From NCBI RefSeq assembly GCF_001458775.1, contig NZ_CZPZ01000008.1, positions 1-64,000 on the forward strand: a stretch of DNA of 64,000 nt, read 5' to 3'. Under the pieces are notes generated by a model that worked only from the letters and a program-made list of their open reading frames with translations, was not told the DNA's origin and made no database searches. This DNA comes from Candidatus Nitrospira nitrificans. Its GTDB lineage: Bacteria; Nitrospirota; Nitrospiria; Nitrospirales; Nitrospiraceae. How positions within the stretch are numbered: the first letter of the stretch is position 1; each line of letters begins with the position of its first letter. Made by a program: the position numbers and the translations under genes. Below, piece by piece: positions 9,440-18,342 of this stretch.

Positions 9440-10384
9440 TCAACTGCGCCCACGAGTATTGGCAATCTTGTGCCATATCCATCGAGCTTCAAGAGCACTC
9501 CGCTCCTTCTGAGTAATAACGTAATGACCACGCGCGCGCAGAATGTAATCCAATAGAGTGTTGACCGGAACAAACCATCCGTTCATTTTGCTCAATCGTT
9601 CCATGAGCATCTTAAAACGCTCATTGAGCCTGCCGTTTTCAAGAAATCTGGAGGCAAAATGGGTGTACATAATGCACGCCCCACCTTCCATCGCCAATCT
9701 GTCCTGACTTGCCTCGCTTACTGTCACATTGAACGAGTCGACATTCGCCCCTTCCGAGGAGGCAAACCAGTAATTGACGAATGGGCGCGCAGCATCATGA
9801 TAAGGCATTACCGGGCAAGCCTTGAACGTATTCACGTCTCCAAATACAAAATTCCTGACATACTTGGTTTTCTCTCGGCAGAGATCGCCCCAGAACAGCG
9901 GACTTCCTTCAATGTGGCCTTGGGACACGTTGTTATTCCCGCTCCTCTTCAGATTCAACGTATTATAGATAAGCCGGCGAACACCAGAAACACGGGCGCT
10001 ACCCCAATAAATATTTTCTCGGCAACCAGTATGATTCGCTACCGAATAGGGATCATGCCCGAACAGCTGCCGAAATCTCTCGAGCCCACGAGAGGTCTGC
10101 TCTCGAGTGGACGTATGATATGTAGCGTTATGAAACCCGATTTCGAATCCCTGCTCCTTTAGACCAAGGACCGACTTAAGATAGCGCTCGTCTTCACACG
10201 TGGTCCCACCCACCTTAGGTATGTCGTCTCCTCGGATAGGCCAGACCGCCTTCGTCGTGCGGAGACCGAGATCACGAAGAAAAGAATACACAACCTCCAA
10301 CGTCTCAACCGAATCCCCATCAGGATCGTCGAAGATAGTAAACGCAAAATCTTTTCCCTCTGGCCAATCAATCTTTTGGATCAT
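9440..10384 (-). CDS. NodB-like polysaccharide deacetylase-family protein
   Basis: This 314-residue protein is a divergent carbohydrate esterase family 4 (NodB-fold) protein. The metal-binding Asp lies in FTIFDDPDGD (residues 15-24) and the two metal-ligand histidines are in IGFHNATYH (His85 and His90). There is no signal peptide, so it would act in the cytoplasm on a lipid-linked intermediate or nucleotide sugar, or be held at the membrane. It sits between two DegT-family aminotransferase genes in a region of amino-sugar synthesis. Deacetylation of an N-acetylated residue is the inferred role. The ATG at 10384 follows an AGGTGG-like site. The N-terminal motif is unlike the canonical TFDDG, so activity on a different acyl group is possible. 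Confidence 0.75.
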   Translation of the reverse strand: MIQKIDWPEGKDFAFTIFDDPDGDSVETLEVVYSFLRDLGLRTTKAVWPIRGDDIPKVGGTTCEDERYLKSVLGLKEQGFEIGFHNATYHTSTREQTSRGLERFRQLFGHDPYSVANHTGCRENIYWGSARVSGVRRLIYNTLNLKRSGNNNVSQGHIEGSPLFWGDLCREKTKYVRNFVFGDVNTFKACPVMPYHDAARPFVNYWFASSEGANVDSFNVTVSEASQDRLAMEGGACIMYTHFASRFLENGRLNERFKMLMERLSKMNGWFVPVNTLLDYILRARGHYVITQKERSALEARWIWHKIANTRGRS

Positions 10385-10492
10385 GCATCCACCTGGTTAC
10401 TCGCGATGAAAGAAGTAGCGCATGGAGAGAGATGCTCGACACCGACAAATCTGCACTTCAGAACATTCTATTTCGGAGACAATTGCTCATGG

Positions 10493-11629
10493 CTACCTGT
10501 AGAACGCTGTTATCGCCTCCACCACCTCGGTCTGTTGTTCGCCAGTCAGCTCGGGATAGATGGGAACCGCGACAGTCTCCTTGGCTGCGCGCTCCGACTC
10601 AGGAAAGTCTCCCTCCCGGTAACCTAAGTAGGAAAAACATTCTTGCAGATGGAACGGGACCGGATAGTAAATTTCCGCCCCGATTCCTTTCTGCTTCAAA
10701 TGGGTCATGAGGGCATCTCGCTGCTCAACTCTGAGCACAAATTGGTTATAAATGTGGTAGTGCTTCGCGCCCGAGTTGCGATAGACAGGCTCTGGCAATT
10801 TCACTTTCCCCTTCTGCATGAGGCCGCTCTGCTTAAACAAGCTCTCGTACCGACTGGCGTTCTCCTGCCGTCTTTTGGTCCACCCATCAAGGTAGTTGAG
10901 CTTGACGTTTAGAACTGCGGCCTGAATCGTATCGAGACGGAAGTTCCCTCCAATTCGCTTGTGATAATACTTGGGCTTGCTGCCATGGACTCGCAGGACT
11001 CGCATCCGCTCGGCGAGATCAGGATCGTTGGTCACGACCATTCCGCCATCGCCCAAGCATCCAAGATTCTTGCTCGGAAAAAACGACAGGCAGCCGATGG
11101 TTCCAATGCTGCAGGCTCGTCGCCCGTCGCCATATTCCGAACCAATGGCTTGGGCCGCATCCTCGATGACGCTCAGACTGTGCTGCTTGGCCACATCCAT
11201 AATCGGGGCCATATCGGCGCATTGTCCGTAAAGATGGACCGGAATAATCGCCTTGCTGTTGGCCGTCAGCGCCGACTTAATTTTTGCAGGATCGAGGTTA
11301 TAGGTGACGGGATCAATGTCTACAAGCACCGGTTTAGCGCCCAGTCGCACGACTGCTCCGGCCGTGGCAAAGAAGGAATACGGCGTGGTGAGGACCTCAT
11401 CACCGGGGCCGATACCGAGAGCCATGAGGGCGACCAGCAGGGCGTCGGTCCCGGAGCTCACGCCGATACCATACGTCGTCTGGCAATAGACAGCGACTCG
11501 TTCCTCCAACTTACCGACATCCGGACCGAGAATAAAGGCTTGGCTCCGGAACGTCCGCTCCAACGCCGCCATGATTTCCTGCTGGAGCGGTTCGTGATGC
11601 GCTTTCAAATCAAGTAATGGAACACCCAT
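10493..11629 (-). CDS. DegT-family sugar aminotransferase (WbpE-like)
   Basis: This 378-residue PLP enzyme has its Schiff-base lysine in [14 protein letters not shown] (Lys187), EDAAQAIG at about 156-163 and the N-terminal PLLDLKAHH motif typical of WbpE/WlbC and QdtB/FdtB-type enzymes. It lies 14 bp downstream of a WbpB-WbpD-like fusion gene, and in Pseudomonas WbpB and WbpE act as a pair to replace the 3-hydroxyl of UDP-GlcNAcA with an amine. The same role is proposed here. The start ATG at 11629 has AGGAG 8 nt upstream. No WbpA (UDP-GlcNAc 6-dehydrogenase) or WbpI (2-epimerase) is in the window, so the substrate must come from elsewhere. Confidence 0.92.
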   Translation of the reverse strand: MGVPLLDLKAHHEPLQQEIMAALERTFRSQAFILGPDVGKLEERVAVYCQTTYGIGVSSGTDALLVALMALGIGPGDEVLTTPYSFFATAGAVVRLGAKPVLVDIDPVTYNLDPAKIKSALTANSKAIIPVHLYGQCADMAPIMDVAKQHSLSVIEDAAQAIGSEYGDGRRACSIGTIGCLSFFPSKNLGCLGDGGMVVTNDPDLAERMRVLRVHGSKPKYYHKRIGGNFRLDTIQAAVLNVKLNYLDGWTKRRQENASRYESLFKQSGLMQKGKVKLPEPVYRNSGAKHYHIYNQFVLRVEQRDALMTHLKQKGIGAEIYYPVPFHLQECFSYLGYREGDFPESERAAKETVAVPIYPELTGEQQTEVVEAITAFYR

Positions 11630-11643
11630 GAAGATCTCCTTTC

Positions 11644-13242
11644 CTAAACTGCCGTCATTCCGGTACGTTCGACGCGGTATTGTTGCCCACAGGTCGGACA
11701 GGCGGCTTTCTTACCCTTGACGCGGAGTTTCACCCCGCACAGACACATCCAACCTGTCACCCGTCCGGGATTGCCTACTACGAGTGCGTGATCCGGCACG
11801 TCCTTGGTCACCACCGTTCCTGCACCGACGAATGCATATCGCCCGATTGTAATCCCGCACAAAATGGTTGAATTGGCCCCCAGTGTGGTTCCTCGTTTTA
11901 CAAGCGTCTGCCGCAGCTCGTTCATACGAGGAATCTCGCTTCGAGGATTAAACACGTTTGTAAATACCATTGATGGCCCGCAGAAGACATGGTCTTCAAG
12001 TGTGACGCCTTCATATACGGACACGTTATTTTGAATTTTGACTCCATGGCCCACGGTAACACGGGGACCGACGACAACATTCTGCCCGATTTTGCAGTTC
12101 TTCCCGATACGCGATCCTTTGAGGATATGAGACGTGTGCCAAATACTCGTTCCCTCGCCTATTTCCACCGCTTCGTCAACGAAGGCCGATTCATGGGCAA
12201 AGTAATGTCTATCTGGCTTCGAGGCAGCTGTTGTCCTGGGCTGACCGGACTTCTGTTCCAGCGCCTCTTGGCATCGCTGCAACACGGACAGTACCCGCAA
12301 CCCTTCCTCCCCGTCCGTTCTCGGCTTGGTGCGCGTTGCCACACAGTCCAGGAAATGCAGGCATTCAGCTCGCAGGGGCTCTCCCTGTTCCAGTTCAACA
12401 GTCTGGGCGTCCGCTTTGTTCGCGATTGGGAGATTGTCCTTCCAGTCGATGGAATGAGGATAGAGAAACAGCTTGTCCTTTTTCTCCAGATCGTCGAACA
12501 CCGCCATCTTTCGGTCGCCTACCACGATCAGTTTCTGTTCCTTGAAGGGATGCAGCCAGGAAACGAAGATATGGGCCTTCACTCCACTTGGGAACGACAG
12601 CAGACTGATAGTCACGTCGGCGATATGCTGATGGAGGTAGTTCCCACCTTGGGCGAGGACTCCATCGGGAGTTTCATTGAGCAGCCCCAGGATGACGGAG
12701 ATATCGTGGGGCGCAAAGCTCCAGAGAATATTCTCTTCCCGGCGGATCTTACCCAGATTCAATCGGTTTGAATAGATGTACTGAATGTGGCCCAATTCTC
12801 CCGTCCGGATCAATTCCTTCAGTTTCAGCACGGCAGGGTGATACCAGAGGAGATGTCCGACCATGAGAATGCGATTATTCTTCTTAGCCAAGGCAACGAG
12901 CTCGGCGCCCTCGTGGACTGACAGACAGAGCGGCTTCTCTACAAAGACGTCTTTACCGGCCAGCAAGGCCTCCCGTACCGAATCTGCGTGTCCCTCGGCT
13001 GGTGTGGCAATTGCCACGGCCTCTATCGTCTCATCACACAGCACCTCCGAATAGGCTCGGACCAGCTTCACACCTGGATGCTGCGTGCCAAACGACGCTA
13101 ACCGTTCGGCATCATTGTCACAGATGGCAGCGAGCGCTCCCAAGCCGGCAAAGTTACGCACCAGGTTCTTCCCCCAATAGCCGGCTCCCACGACAGCCAC
13201 GTGAACCTTGCGATGTTCACGTTGATCAGATTCATTACTCAT
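11644..13242 (-). CDS. Fusion: Gfo/Idh/MocA oxidoreductase (WbpB-like) + hexapeptide N-acetyltransferase (WbpD-like)
   Basis: This 532-residue protein fuses two consecutive steps of UDP-GlcNAc(3NAc)A synthesis. Residues 10-330 are an NAD-dependent Gfo/Idh/MocA dehydrogenase: [17 protein letters not shown] near the N-terminus, EKPLCLS in the middle of the Rossmann domain and the VGHLLWYHP segment. Residues 350-500 are a left-handed beta-helix acetyltransferase with hexapeptide repeats ([43 protein letters not shown]). The C-terminus is a small zinc ribbon with CLC and CPTC pairs. The start at 13242 is chosen because a GGGGGGAG site precedes it; an in-frame start 48 bp upstream lacks one. The DegT gene downstream supplies the intervening transamination. 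Confidence 0.92.
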   Translation of the reverse strand: MSNESDQREHRKVHVAVVGAGYWGKNLVRNFAGLGALAAICDNDAERLASFGTQHPGVKLVRAYSEVLCDETIEAVAIATPAEGHADSVREALLAGKDVFVEKPLCLSVHEGAELVALAKKNNRILMVGHLLWYHPAVLKLKELIRTGELGHIQYIYSNRLNLGKIRREENILWSFAPHDISVILGLLNETPDGVLAQGGNYLHQHIADVTISLLSFPSGVKAHIFVSWLHPFKEQKLIVVGDRKMAVFDDLEKKDKLFLYPHSIDWKDNLPIANKADAQTVELEQGEPLRAECLHFLDCVATRTKPRTDGEEGLRVLSVLQRCQEALEQKSGQPRTTAASKPDRHYFAHESAFVDEAVEIGEGTSIWHTSHILKGSRIGKNCKIGQNVVVGPRVTVGHGVKIQNNVSVYEGVTLEDHVFCGPSMVFTNVFNPRSEIPRMNELRQTLVKRGTTLGANSTILCGITIGRYAFVGAGTVVTKDVPDHALVVGNPGRVTGWMCLCGVKLRVKGKKAACPTCGQQYRVERTGMTAV

Positions 13243-13327
13243 CACATCTCCCCCCCTCTCCCAACGCATAAACCGTCTTAGACCACTCAAACGCTGTCCG
13301 GCTTCCTAAAGACTCGGTCGGCGAATT

Positions 13328-14356
13328 TCAACGAGACTCGGCACCCGTTGCGCTTTTGGTTGGCGCATGGTTCACATTAGACGCCTGCGCACCTTGCAGG
13401 AAACCCCACAGAAAACCAATCGCGTAGGCAATGTGCAGCGTGGCGGCTGCCACAGGAAACAGAAAACCGACCTTCCACCCTGCCCGACGAGACAGATGAA
13501 GCCCGACGCCACAAAGTATAAGTACGTAGACACAGGGACCCGCCAGCATGAGAAGGCGCCAGCCTTCCGGAACAATCACGGCGAGTGCGAACGAAACGAC
13601 CAGACCGATCAGAAATATGAGCGGGACGAGATGGCGAAACGACGCAGGCATCCGATGTTTCTTAATGACGGCAACCCGCCAATATCCATACTCGAAATAT
13701 TGGCGAAACAGCGATGAAATCGTCTCTCTCACGAAGTACGTTGAACGGGCGCGTGGAGAAAGAAAAACCTTCCCGCCTTGTTTTGTGAGACGATAATTGA
13801 GCTCATCATCCTGATTACGCACCAACATTTCATCGTAGAGCCCGATCGTTTCAAAGACTTCCTTGCGAAACACCGGATAACAGGCCCCTTCGGCATAGCC
13901 TTCATAGTTAGGATGCCGATGCTTGGCATTGCCTATCCCCACGGGATGAGACATCGCGGCAGCAACAGCTCGACCAAACACGCTTCGGCCGGCGCTATGA
14001 ATCGGTCCCCCAGCACAAGAGACCTCAGGGTGTTCATCGAGCAGTTCAACGCAGGTCCGTAAGTAATCGGCGGCATACTCGCAGTGTGCCCCCAAGATGG
14101 CGATGTATTTTCCACGCGCCTCACGAATGCCGGCATTCATCGCACAGGGAGTGACACGGCGGGGATTATCCACCACCCGCAACTCAGGATGCTCTTTGGC
14201 AAGCCGCTGCAAAATCTCTCGGGTGCCGTCGTCCGACAGGCCATCTGCGACAAGAACTTCCATGCCCCCTGAAGGACGCTCCTGAGCAAGGATTGAGCGT
14301 ACGCAGGTCTCAATGTGTCGAGATTCGTTTCGACAGGGAATGATCACGGAAAGCAT
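13328..14356 (-). CDS. Membrane-associated GT2 glycosyltransferase
   Basis: This 342-residue protein has an N-terminal GT-A domain: VIIPCRNE at residues 4-11, the nucleotide-binding ADGLSDDG segment near 40, CAGGPIHSAG in mid-domain and the NQDDELNYRL acid motif near 182. About three C-terminal membrane helices (residues 235-320) anchor it. It resembles ExoA/succinoglycan-type glycosyltransferases, which add a sugar to a lipid-linked glycan on the cytoplasmic face. It starts at ATG 14356 with AGAGG 5 nt upstream and precedes the WbpB-WbpD-like gene. Donor and acceptor are unknown. Confidence 0.88.
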   Translation of the reverse strand: MLSVIIPCRNESRHIETCVRSILAQERPSGGMEVLVADGLSDDGTREILQRLAKEHPELRVVDNPRRVTPCAMNAGIREARGKYIAILGAHCEYAADYLRTCVELLDEHPEVSCAGGPIHSAGRSVFGRAVAAAMSHPVGIGNAKHRHPNYEGYAEGACYPVFRKEVFETIGLYDEMLVRNQDDELNYRLTKQGGKVFLSPRARSTYFVRETISSLFRQYFEYGYWRVAVIKKHRMPASFRHLVPLIFLIGLVVSFALAVIVPEGWRLLMLAGPCVYVLILCGVGLHLSRRAGWKVGFLFPVAAATLHIAYAIGFLWGFLQGAQASNVNHAPTKSATGAESR

Positions 14357-14457
14357 AGGAACCTCTTTGTCGCCCCCTCAATTCTAGAGATTGGGAGAAT
14401 AGTGCCAAAGATCCTGCGATATCTAAGACAATAACAGGGGCGCTGACCGTGGTAGGT

Positions 14458-14978
14458 TCAAGCGGTGCGCGCAACGCTGGTCTCCAATATAGCCGCTGGG
14501 GTTTGAAATCCCAACGTCTTTCGCGGACGCTGATTCAATCGTAAGGCAATCCGGTCTAAGTCTACCTGGGAGTACTGTGACAGGGTGGTGCCTTTCGGGA
14601 AATACTGACGGAGCAAGCGGTTCGTGTTTTCGTTGGTGCCGCGCTGCCACGGACTTTGCGGATCACAAAATAGACGTCCACCTTGGTCGCAAGTGTCAAT
14701 TGTTTGTGCTGGACCAATTCCATCCCGCGATCCCAGGTGAGCGACCAACACAATACGGCGGGCAGGTGTCGGATCTGTGCGCACAACGCCGTCACGACGC
14801 TAACCGTGTCTTTTCAGGGCACCTTCACCAGCATCGTGAAGCGTGACCGCCGTTCCACCAGGGTAACCAGGTGCGTATTCTGAGCCCCAGCGATCAGATC
14901 CCCTTCCCAATGACCGGGAATCGCGCGGTCTTCTACGACCTCCCGCTTAAACTCTCGTGTAAACTTGCGTCGCTCCAT
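14458..14978 (-). pseudogene. Chimeric IS remnant: IS3 orfA start joined to IS30 transposase
   Basis: An ATG at 14978, preceded by GGAGG, starts [15 protein letters not shown], which is the N-terminus of an IS3-family OrfA. Without a break in frame it continues as [17 protein letters not shown] and [15 protein letters not shown], the central part of an IS30 transposase, and then meets a TGA at 14814-14816. The rest of the IS30 protein follows in shifted frames ([17 protein letters not shown], then [17 protein letters not shown] and [15 protein letters not shown]), ending at 14458. There is thus one nonsense codon and at least one frameshift. It looks like a deletion fusing two different elements at a shared V-E position. 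Confidence 0.8.
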
Positions 14979-15180
14979 GACCTACCTCCGGTTTCACTCA
15001 TACACCTAACTCGGTGTCTTTGAAACCGGCAGCAGCTCAGAACCGGAGAAGGCATCGGACTACAGAAACTACGTCTAATCCAAAAGTTCTCGTACTGTAC
15101 TACCCTTGCAGAAGGGTAAATGGAAAACTTTATGGAACACCTTAGCAAGCACCCCAGCCGTTTGACAGAATTACCTCAAT

Positions 15181-15906
15181 TCAAAGAGGCTCTTTACGGA
15201 TGAGCCCCAAATAGTGAGTATTAAACACCTTGAGTCTTTCGAGCAGACAACATAGCAGCCAGGAATACGGAGCAACAGCACGGGCTACGGGCAATGCCAG
15301 ATTAATCCGTCGAAGCTCAACCTGACACCGGGGGAACAGCTGGCAGATCTCCTTTCTGGTGACACCTCTGACGTCGCTATTTCGAGGATCTCGAAAGAAG
15401 AAATCATGCCAGATGATAAAGCCATCATCCCTAAGAACACGTAACATTTCAGAAGCAACCTTCCGTTTTATGTTTGGATCAAGGATAGATGAAAACACAG
15501 TGAATTGCATAATCACATCGAAAGACTGATCGGAAAATCCAAGTTGCTCGGCATTGCCACGTTCAAATCGGACTTTTGCTGGACACGCTTGTCTAGCAGC
15601 ATCAATGCGCCAATCCAGGAGATCTATACCCGCCAGATTCTCCGGCATCGCACCGAGCTCTAGAAACTCTCGAATCCAATAACCAGAACCGCACCCGATA
15701 TCAAGAATACCCTTTTCTTCAAGGGAATCAATGCCGTTTTCTTTTAACAGGTCAAGAAGTGCGCGTTCCAGCTCCTGAACCCAGAATAGCTGTCCGCTAT
15801 TCCACAAGGAATAAAGCCGACCTTTTTCTCGCCGCCGTCTCTCGTACACATCCTGAATTCGACTTTCTTCTTCCAGCATAGCCTTCCTCAACCAACGTAT
15901 CTGCAT
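15181..15906 (-). CDS. Class I SAM-dependent methyltransferase
   Basis: This 241-residue protein is a Rossmann-type methyltransferase: motif I ILDIGCGSGYWIREF near residues 62-76, the acidic residue binding the ribose in LAGIDLLD, NAEQLGFSDQSFDVIM (motif II/III) and the VLRDDGFIIWHDFFF loop. Family members in polysaccharide loci O-methylate sugars, but the substrate cannot be inferred. The start is taken as ATG 15906; ATG 15879 is an alternative, and neither has a strong ribosome binding site. It is isolated between the IS30 chimera and a solo IS3 end, so it may be a survivor of rearrangement. Confidence 0.85.
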   Translation of the reverse strand: MQIRWLRKAMLEEESRIQDVYERRRREKGRLYSLWNSGQLFWVQELERALLDLLKENGIDSLEEKGILDIGCGSGYWIREFLELGAMPENLAGIDLLDWRIDAARQACPAKVRFERGNAEQLGFSDQSFDVIMQFTVFSSILDPNIKRKVASEMLRVLRDDGFIIWHDFFFRDPRNSDVRGVTRKEICQLFPRCQVELRRINLALPVARAVAPYSWLLCCLLERLKVFNTHYLGLIRKEPL

Positions 15907-15944
15907 ACTGTCATGCGTTACACATTCCAGGAATCCACCTAACG

Positions 15945-16028
15945 CTCCTTTGATTCGCCATCGCTCAGTGGCGTCGGTGAAGCCAGGCTCTCACTTACCA
16001 CACTGCCCGATTTCCGAGGCCCCCTTTA
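15945..16028 (-). repeat. Solo left end of an IS3-family element (copy A)
   Basis: This segment matches the left end of the IS3 element at 21620-21720. It contains the ribosome binding site AAAGGAG, a short hairpin (CGCCA...TGGCG), the string TGAAGCCAGGCT and the GGAC/CTGTC-like terminal section, but no orfA follows. A third copy lies at 33868-33948. It is a scar left by deletion of an element, lying directly beside a decayed beta-helix fragment. Confidence 0.6.
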
Positions 16029-16059
16029 CCTGCTTTCTTGCCAGGTATCCCTTGTACAA

Positions 16060-16200
16060 ACCGTTGCGGCACACGCTGCAACGTACTATGTCGCCACGAA
16101 CGGGAGCAATAGTAATCCTGAGTAATCCTGGCACAATCTCTCGGCCATAGCAGACCATCACCTATGCGGTGTTTAAGATGGTTGCTGGCAATACTGTAAG
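16060..16200 (+). pseudogene. Beta-helix protein N-terminal remnant
   Basis: The plus strand reads AATYYVATNGSNSNPE and then a stop. This is almost the same as the mature N-terminus of the intact beta-helix protein at 16567 (AATYYVATNGSNGNPG). It is followed in shifted frame by pieces equivalent to QTIAHAVKQM. It is a decayed tandem fragment of the neighbouring gene; further sequence to about 16400 was not recognised apart from possible IS3-end similarity near 16197-16260. Confidence 0.65.
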
Positions 16201-16566
16201 CTCCCCAGTCAAGTAGACACTGCCAAGGGAGAACTTTGGGCTGCCAGAACGTTCTCTTTTGGTCCGTCTCGACCTATGGGGAGCCTATCCTATAAGAAGA
16301 TCCCACTCATCTGACCTATCGCGGTGGCAAGAAAGCTGGCCGGGTGTCTTCCTCAGCATACATTGGCTACAATTACGAGCTGTTCCCAACAGCGCGTGAA
16401 ATTCATCTTTGAAATCCTTCTTTATTTTTTCAACGACTTCTATACAATAAGACAGCCATCGCCACGGCCCGCTATTTGCTTGTAGGAATACACCATACCT
16501 GACTTGAGGAACGATAGATCACGAGCACGTCTTAACCGTTTGCGGACAACTAAGGAGTCCGATATT

Positions 16567-17811
16567 ATGCAGATCGCTCTCAAACAAACAATCTGTGCCA
16601 CCCTTGTTGTTGTCACTACCCTTTTGCTGCCCGTCACCGGCCAAGCGGCAACGTACTATGTCGCCACAAACGGGAGCAACGGTAACCCCGGCACTAGCAC
16701 TAAGCCCTGGCAGACCATCGCCCATGCGGTGAAACAAATGACTGCGGGCGATACGACCTATGTCCGGAAGGGAACATACAAAGAAAAGCTGATCCAATTC
16801 GGGAGATCCGGCACTTCCTCAGCTCCAATTAAGCTTCTCAGTGCTCCCGGTGAGTTCCCTATTATTGACTTTACTGACAAGGCATCCAGCAAGATGATAC
16901 TTTTTCAGAACTTTTCTGGTACTAGGTACCCGATGGGTTGGATCACGATCGAGGGGTTTGAGATAAAGAATGGTTATAATGGGATCAAGATGCATAACGG
17001 CCAAGATCTCACAATCCGGCGCAATTGGATTCACGACAGTCGTAATAGTGGGATTTTGGGCAATGGCGTAAGAGTCCTGATTGATCGTAACCGGATCAAC
17101 CACAATGCGTACGGAACCGGTTCCAACCCAGGAGGTCATGGCATATACGCAAACGGCACAGCCTTCACAATTACCAACAACCTCATTTACGATAACTGGA
17201 CCTACGGCATCCAACAGAATGGCTCCACTAGCTCGCTCTATAGATCCACATATCACCCAAGTCCTGAGTTTGCAGTATCGGCTAACTGGATCGTCGCTAA
17301 TAATACTATTGCGTACAATAAGAATTCGGCCGGCATGGTCGTGTGGGGCTCCACATGCAACAGGGCACGGATTGAGAACAATGTTTTCTACGAGAACGCG
17401 GTCAACGGTCTGTCGACCTCTTCACAGGGGATTAATTTTATATCGACAACCTGTACAGGGATTACAATCAGAAACAACCTTGCCTATGCGAGTGGGTCCG
17501 GCGGTGTGAAGTTCCTCGGGACTGCAGCAAGGGAAGGAACCCACTACACGCAGTCCGGCAACATCGTGAATACGATCAATCCAAGATTCGTCAACGCCCC
17601 GGCCACACTTCCGTCGTCGCCGAATTTCTCCCTGGCCTCAGGGAGCCCAGCCATCGACAGGGGCCTGCCCCTGGCCCTCGCCCCGACCAAAATATCGTAT
17701 CCCGGCACGACTCGGCCTAAAGGCAGCACTCATGATGTTGGTGCTTATGAATACAGTTCAAACGCCACTCAATCATTTCTTACAGCGCCAACTTCGGCCC
17801 AAAGTAACTGA
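16567..17811 (+). CDS. Secreted right-handed parallel beta-helix protein (copy 1)
   Basis: This is the only intact gene on the plus strand. The 414-residue product has a Sec signal peptide (residues 1-28, hydrophobic core TLVVVTTLLLP, cleavage near GQA-A), then the conserved AATYYVATNGS start of DUF1565-type beta-helix proteins and Asn-rich repeats of the form IxxNxIxxNxxxGI, ending with SPAIDRGLP and VGAYEY motifs. Such folds occur in polysaccharide lyases, epimerases and surface glycan-binding proteins; no catalytic triad can be assigned. The ATG at 16567 has AAGGAG 9 nt upstream, which is preferred over an upstream in-frame ATG at 16504. Two paralogues lie at 18317-19588 and 26655-27992. 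Confidence 0.85.
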   Translation: MQIALKQTICATLVVVTTLLLPVTGQAATYYVATNGSNGNPGTSTKPWQTIAHAVKQMTAGDTTYVRKGTYKEKLIQFGRSGTSSAPIKLLSAPGEFPIIDFTDKASSKMILFQNFSGTRYPMGWITIEGFEIKNGYNGIKMHNGQDLTIRRNWIHDSRNSGILGNGVRVLIDRNRINHNAYGTGSNPGGHGIYANGTAFTITNNLIYDNWTYGIQQNGSTSSLYRSTYHPSPEFAVSANWIVANNTIAYNKNSAGMVVWGSTCNRARIENNVFYENAVNGLSTSSQGINFISTTCTGITIRNNLAYASGSGGVKFLGTAAREGTHYTQSGNIVNTINPRFVNAPATLPSSPNFSLASGSPAIDRGLPLALAPTKISYPGTTRPKGSTHDVGAYEYSSNATQSFLTAPTSAQSN

Positions 17812-17891
17812 AGATCCGTTCCGTCCTCAATAAGGCGTTCCAGGCATCTGGCCTGTGAGTGGATGAGGGATAACTCTCTCATTCAAGTACC

Positions 17892-17934
17892 GTCCCTGCG
17901 TTCCCCTGCCTTTTTGACTGAGGAACGCAGGGAC
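17892..17934. other. Perfect 13-bp stem-loop between convergent genes
   Basis: GTCCCTGCGTTCC (17892-17904) pairs with GGAACGCAGGGAC (17922-17934) around a 17-nt loop. It lies between the plus-strand beta-helix gene and the minus-strand genes, where a bidirectional terminator would be expected, but no U-run follows the stem on either strand, so its role is uncertain. Confidence 0.5.
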
Positions 17935-18095
17935 CCACACCAAGATCGAATACTCCCTGTGCTATATCTCCCGGTCTTCTCAACAAAAAGCGCTTTCAAC
18001 AGCAGACCTAATTGGCTGGAAAAACTTAACTCGCCGGAGAATACGGACAATCCTGCTCTTCCTAAACCGAACCCATACCGTTCCCCCCTTTCGCA

Positions 18096-18342
18096 ATGAC
18101 CGCTGAAACTGACTTTCCTCGGCACATTCTTGAACCGGCGTCCCCGGCACACAGACGGCGAAAGAACTGCACGTTCCGCAGGGAACGCCGTGTTTCGGCT
18201 GGTGACAGAACCATAATTTTTCGAGGACCTCAATAAATCCGTGCTTTCTGGCAAGATCTTGCATCTGCGTTTTGGAGCATTCAAGAAGCGGGAACTCGAA
18301 TCGAGCGAAGAGTTGTTCATCGCCGAGGATCACTGAATTGTA
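18096..18342 (-). pseudogene. PP-loop (QueC-like) protein C-terminal remnant
   Basis: The minus strand encodes NSVILGDEQLFARFEFPLL, then KTQMQDLARKHGFIEVLEKL and WFCHQPKHGVPCGTCSSFAV, and after a frameshift GRRFKNVPRKVSFSGH. The WFCHxP...PCGxC pattern and preceding helix match the C-terminus of 7-cyano-7-deazaguanine synthase-like PP-loop proteins found in some glycan loci. The ATP-binding N-terminus is absent. The 5' edge coincides with the 3' end of the beta-helix gene, whose last codons (TALQFSDPRR) read the same DNA in another frame. Confidence 0.55.

Noticed and set aside
16420-16566. Promoter of the plus-strand beta-helix gene (TATACAAT near 16441)
   Set aside because: A -10-like string is present, but no -35 element at a fitting distance could be identified.
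17892-17934. Intrinsic terminator
   Set aside because: The stem is strong but no run of U follows on either strand, so it was listed as a stem-loop only.
17883-18320. 145-residue minus-strand open frame
   Set aside because: Only a short part matches the shifted end of the PP-loop remnant; the rest has no recognisable domain or start signal.
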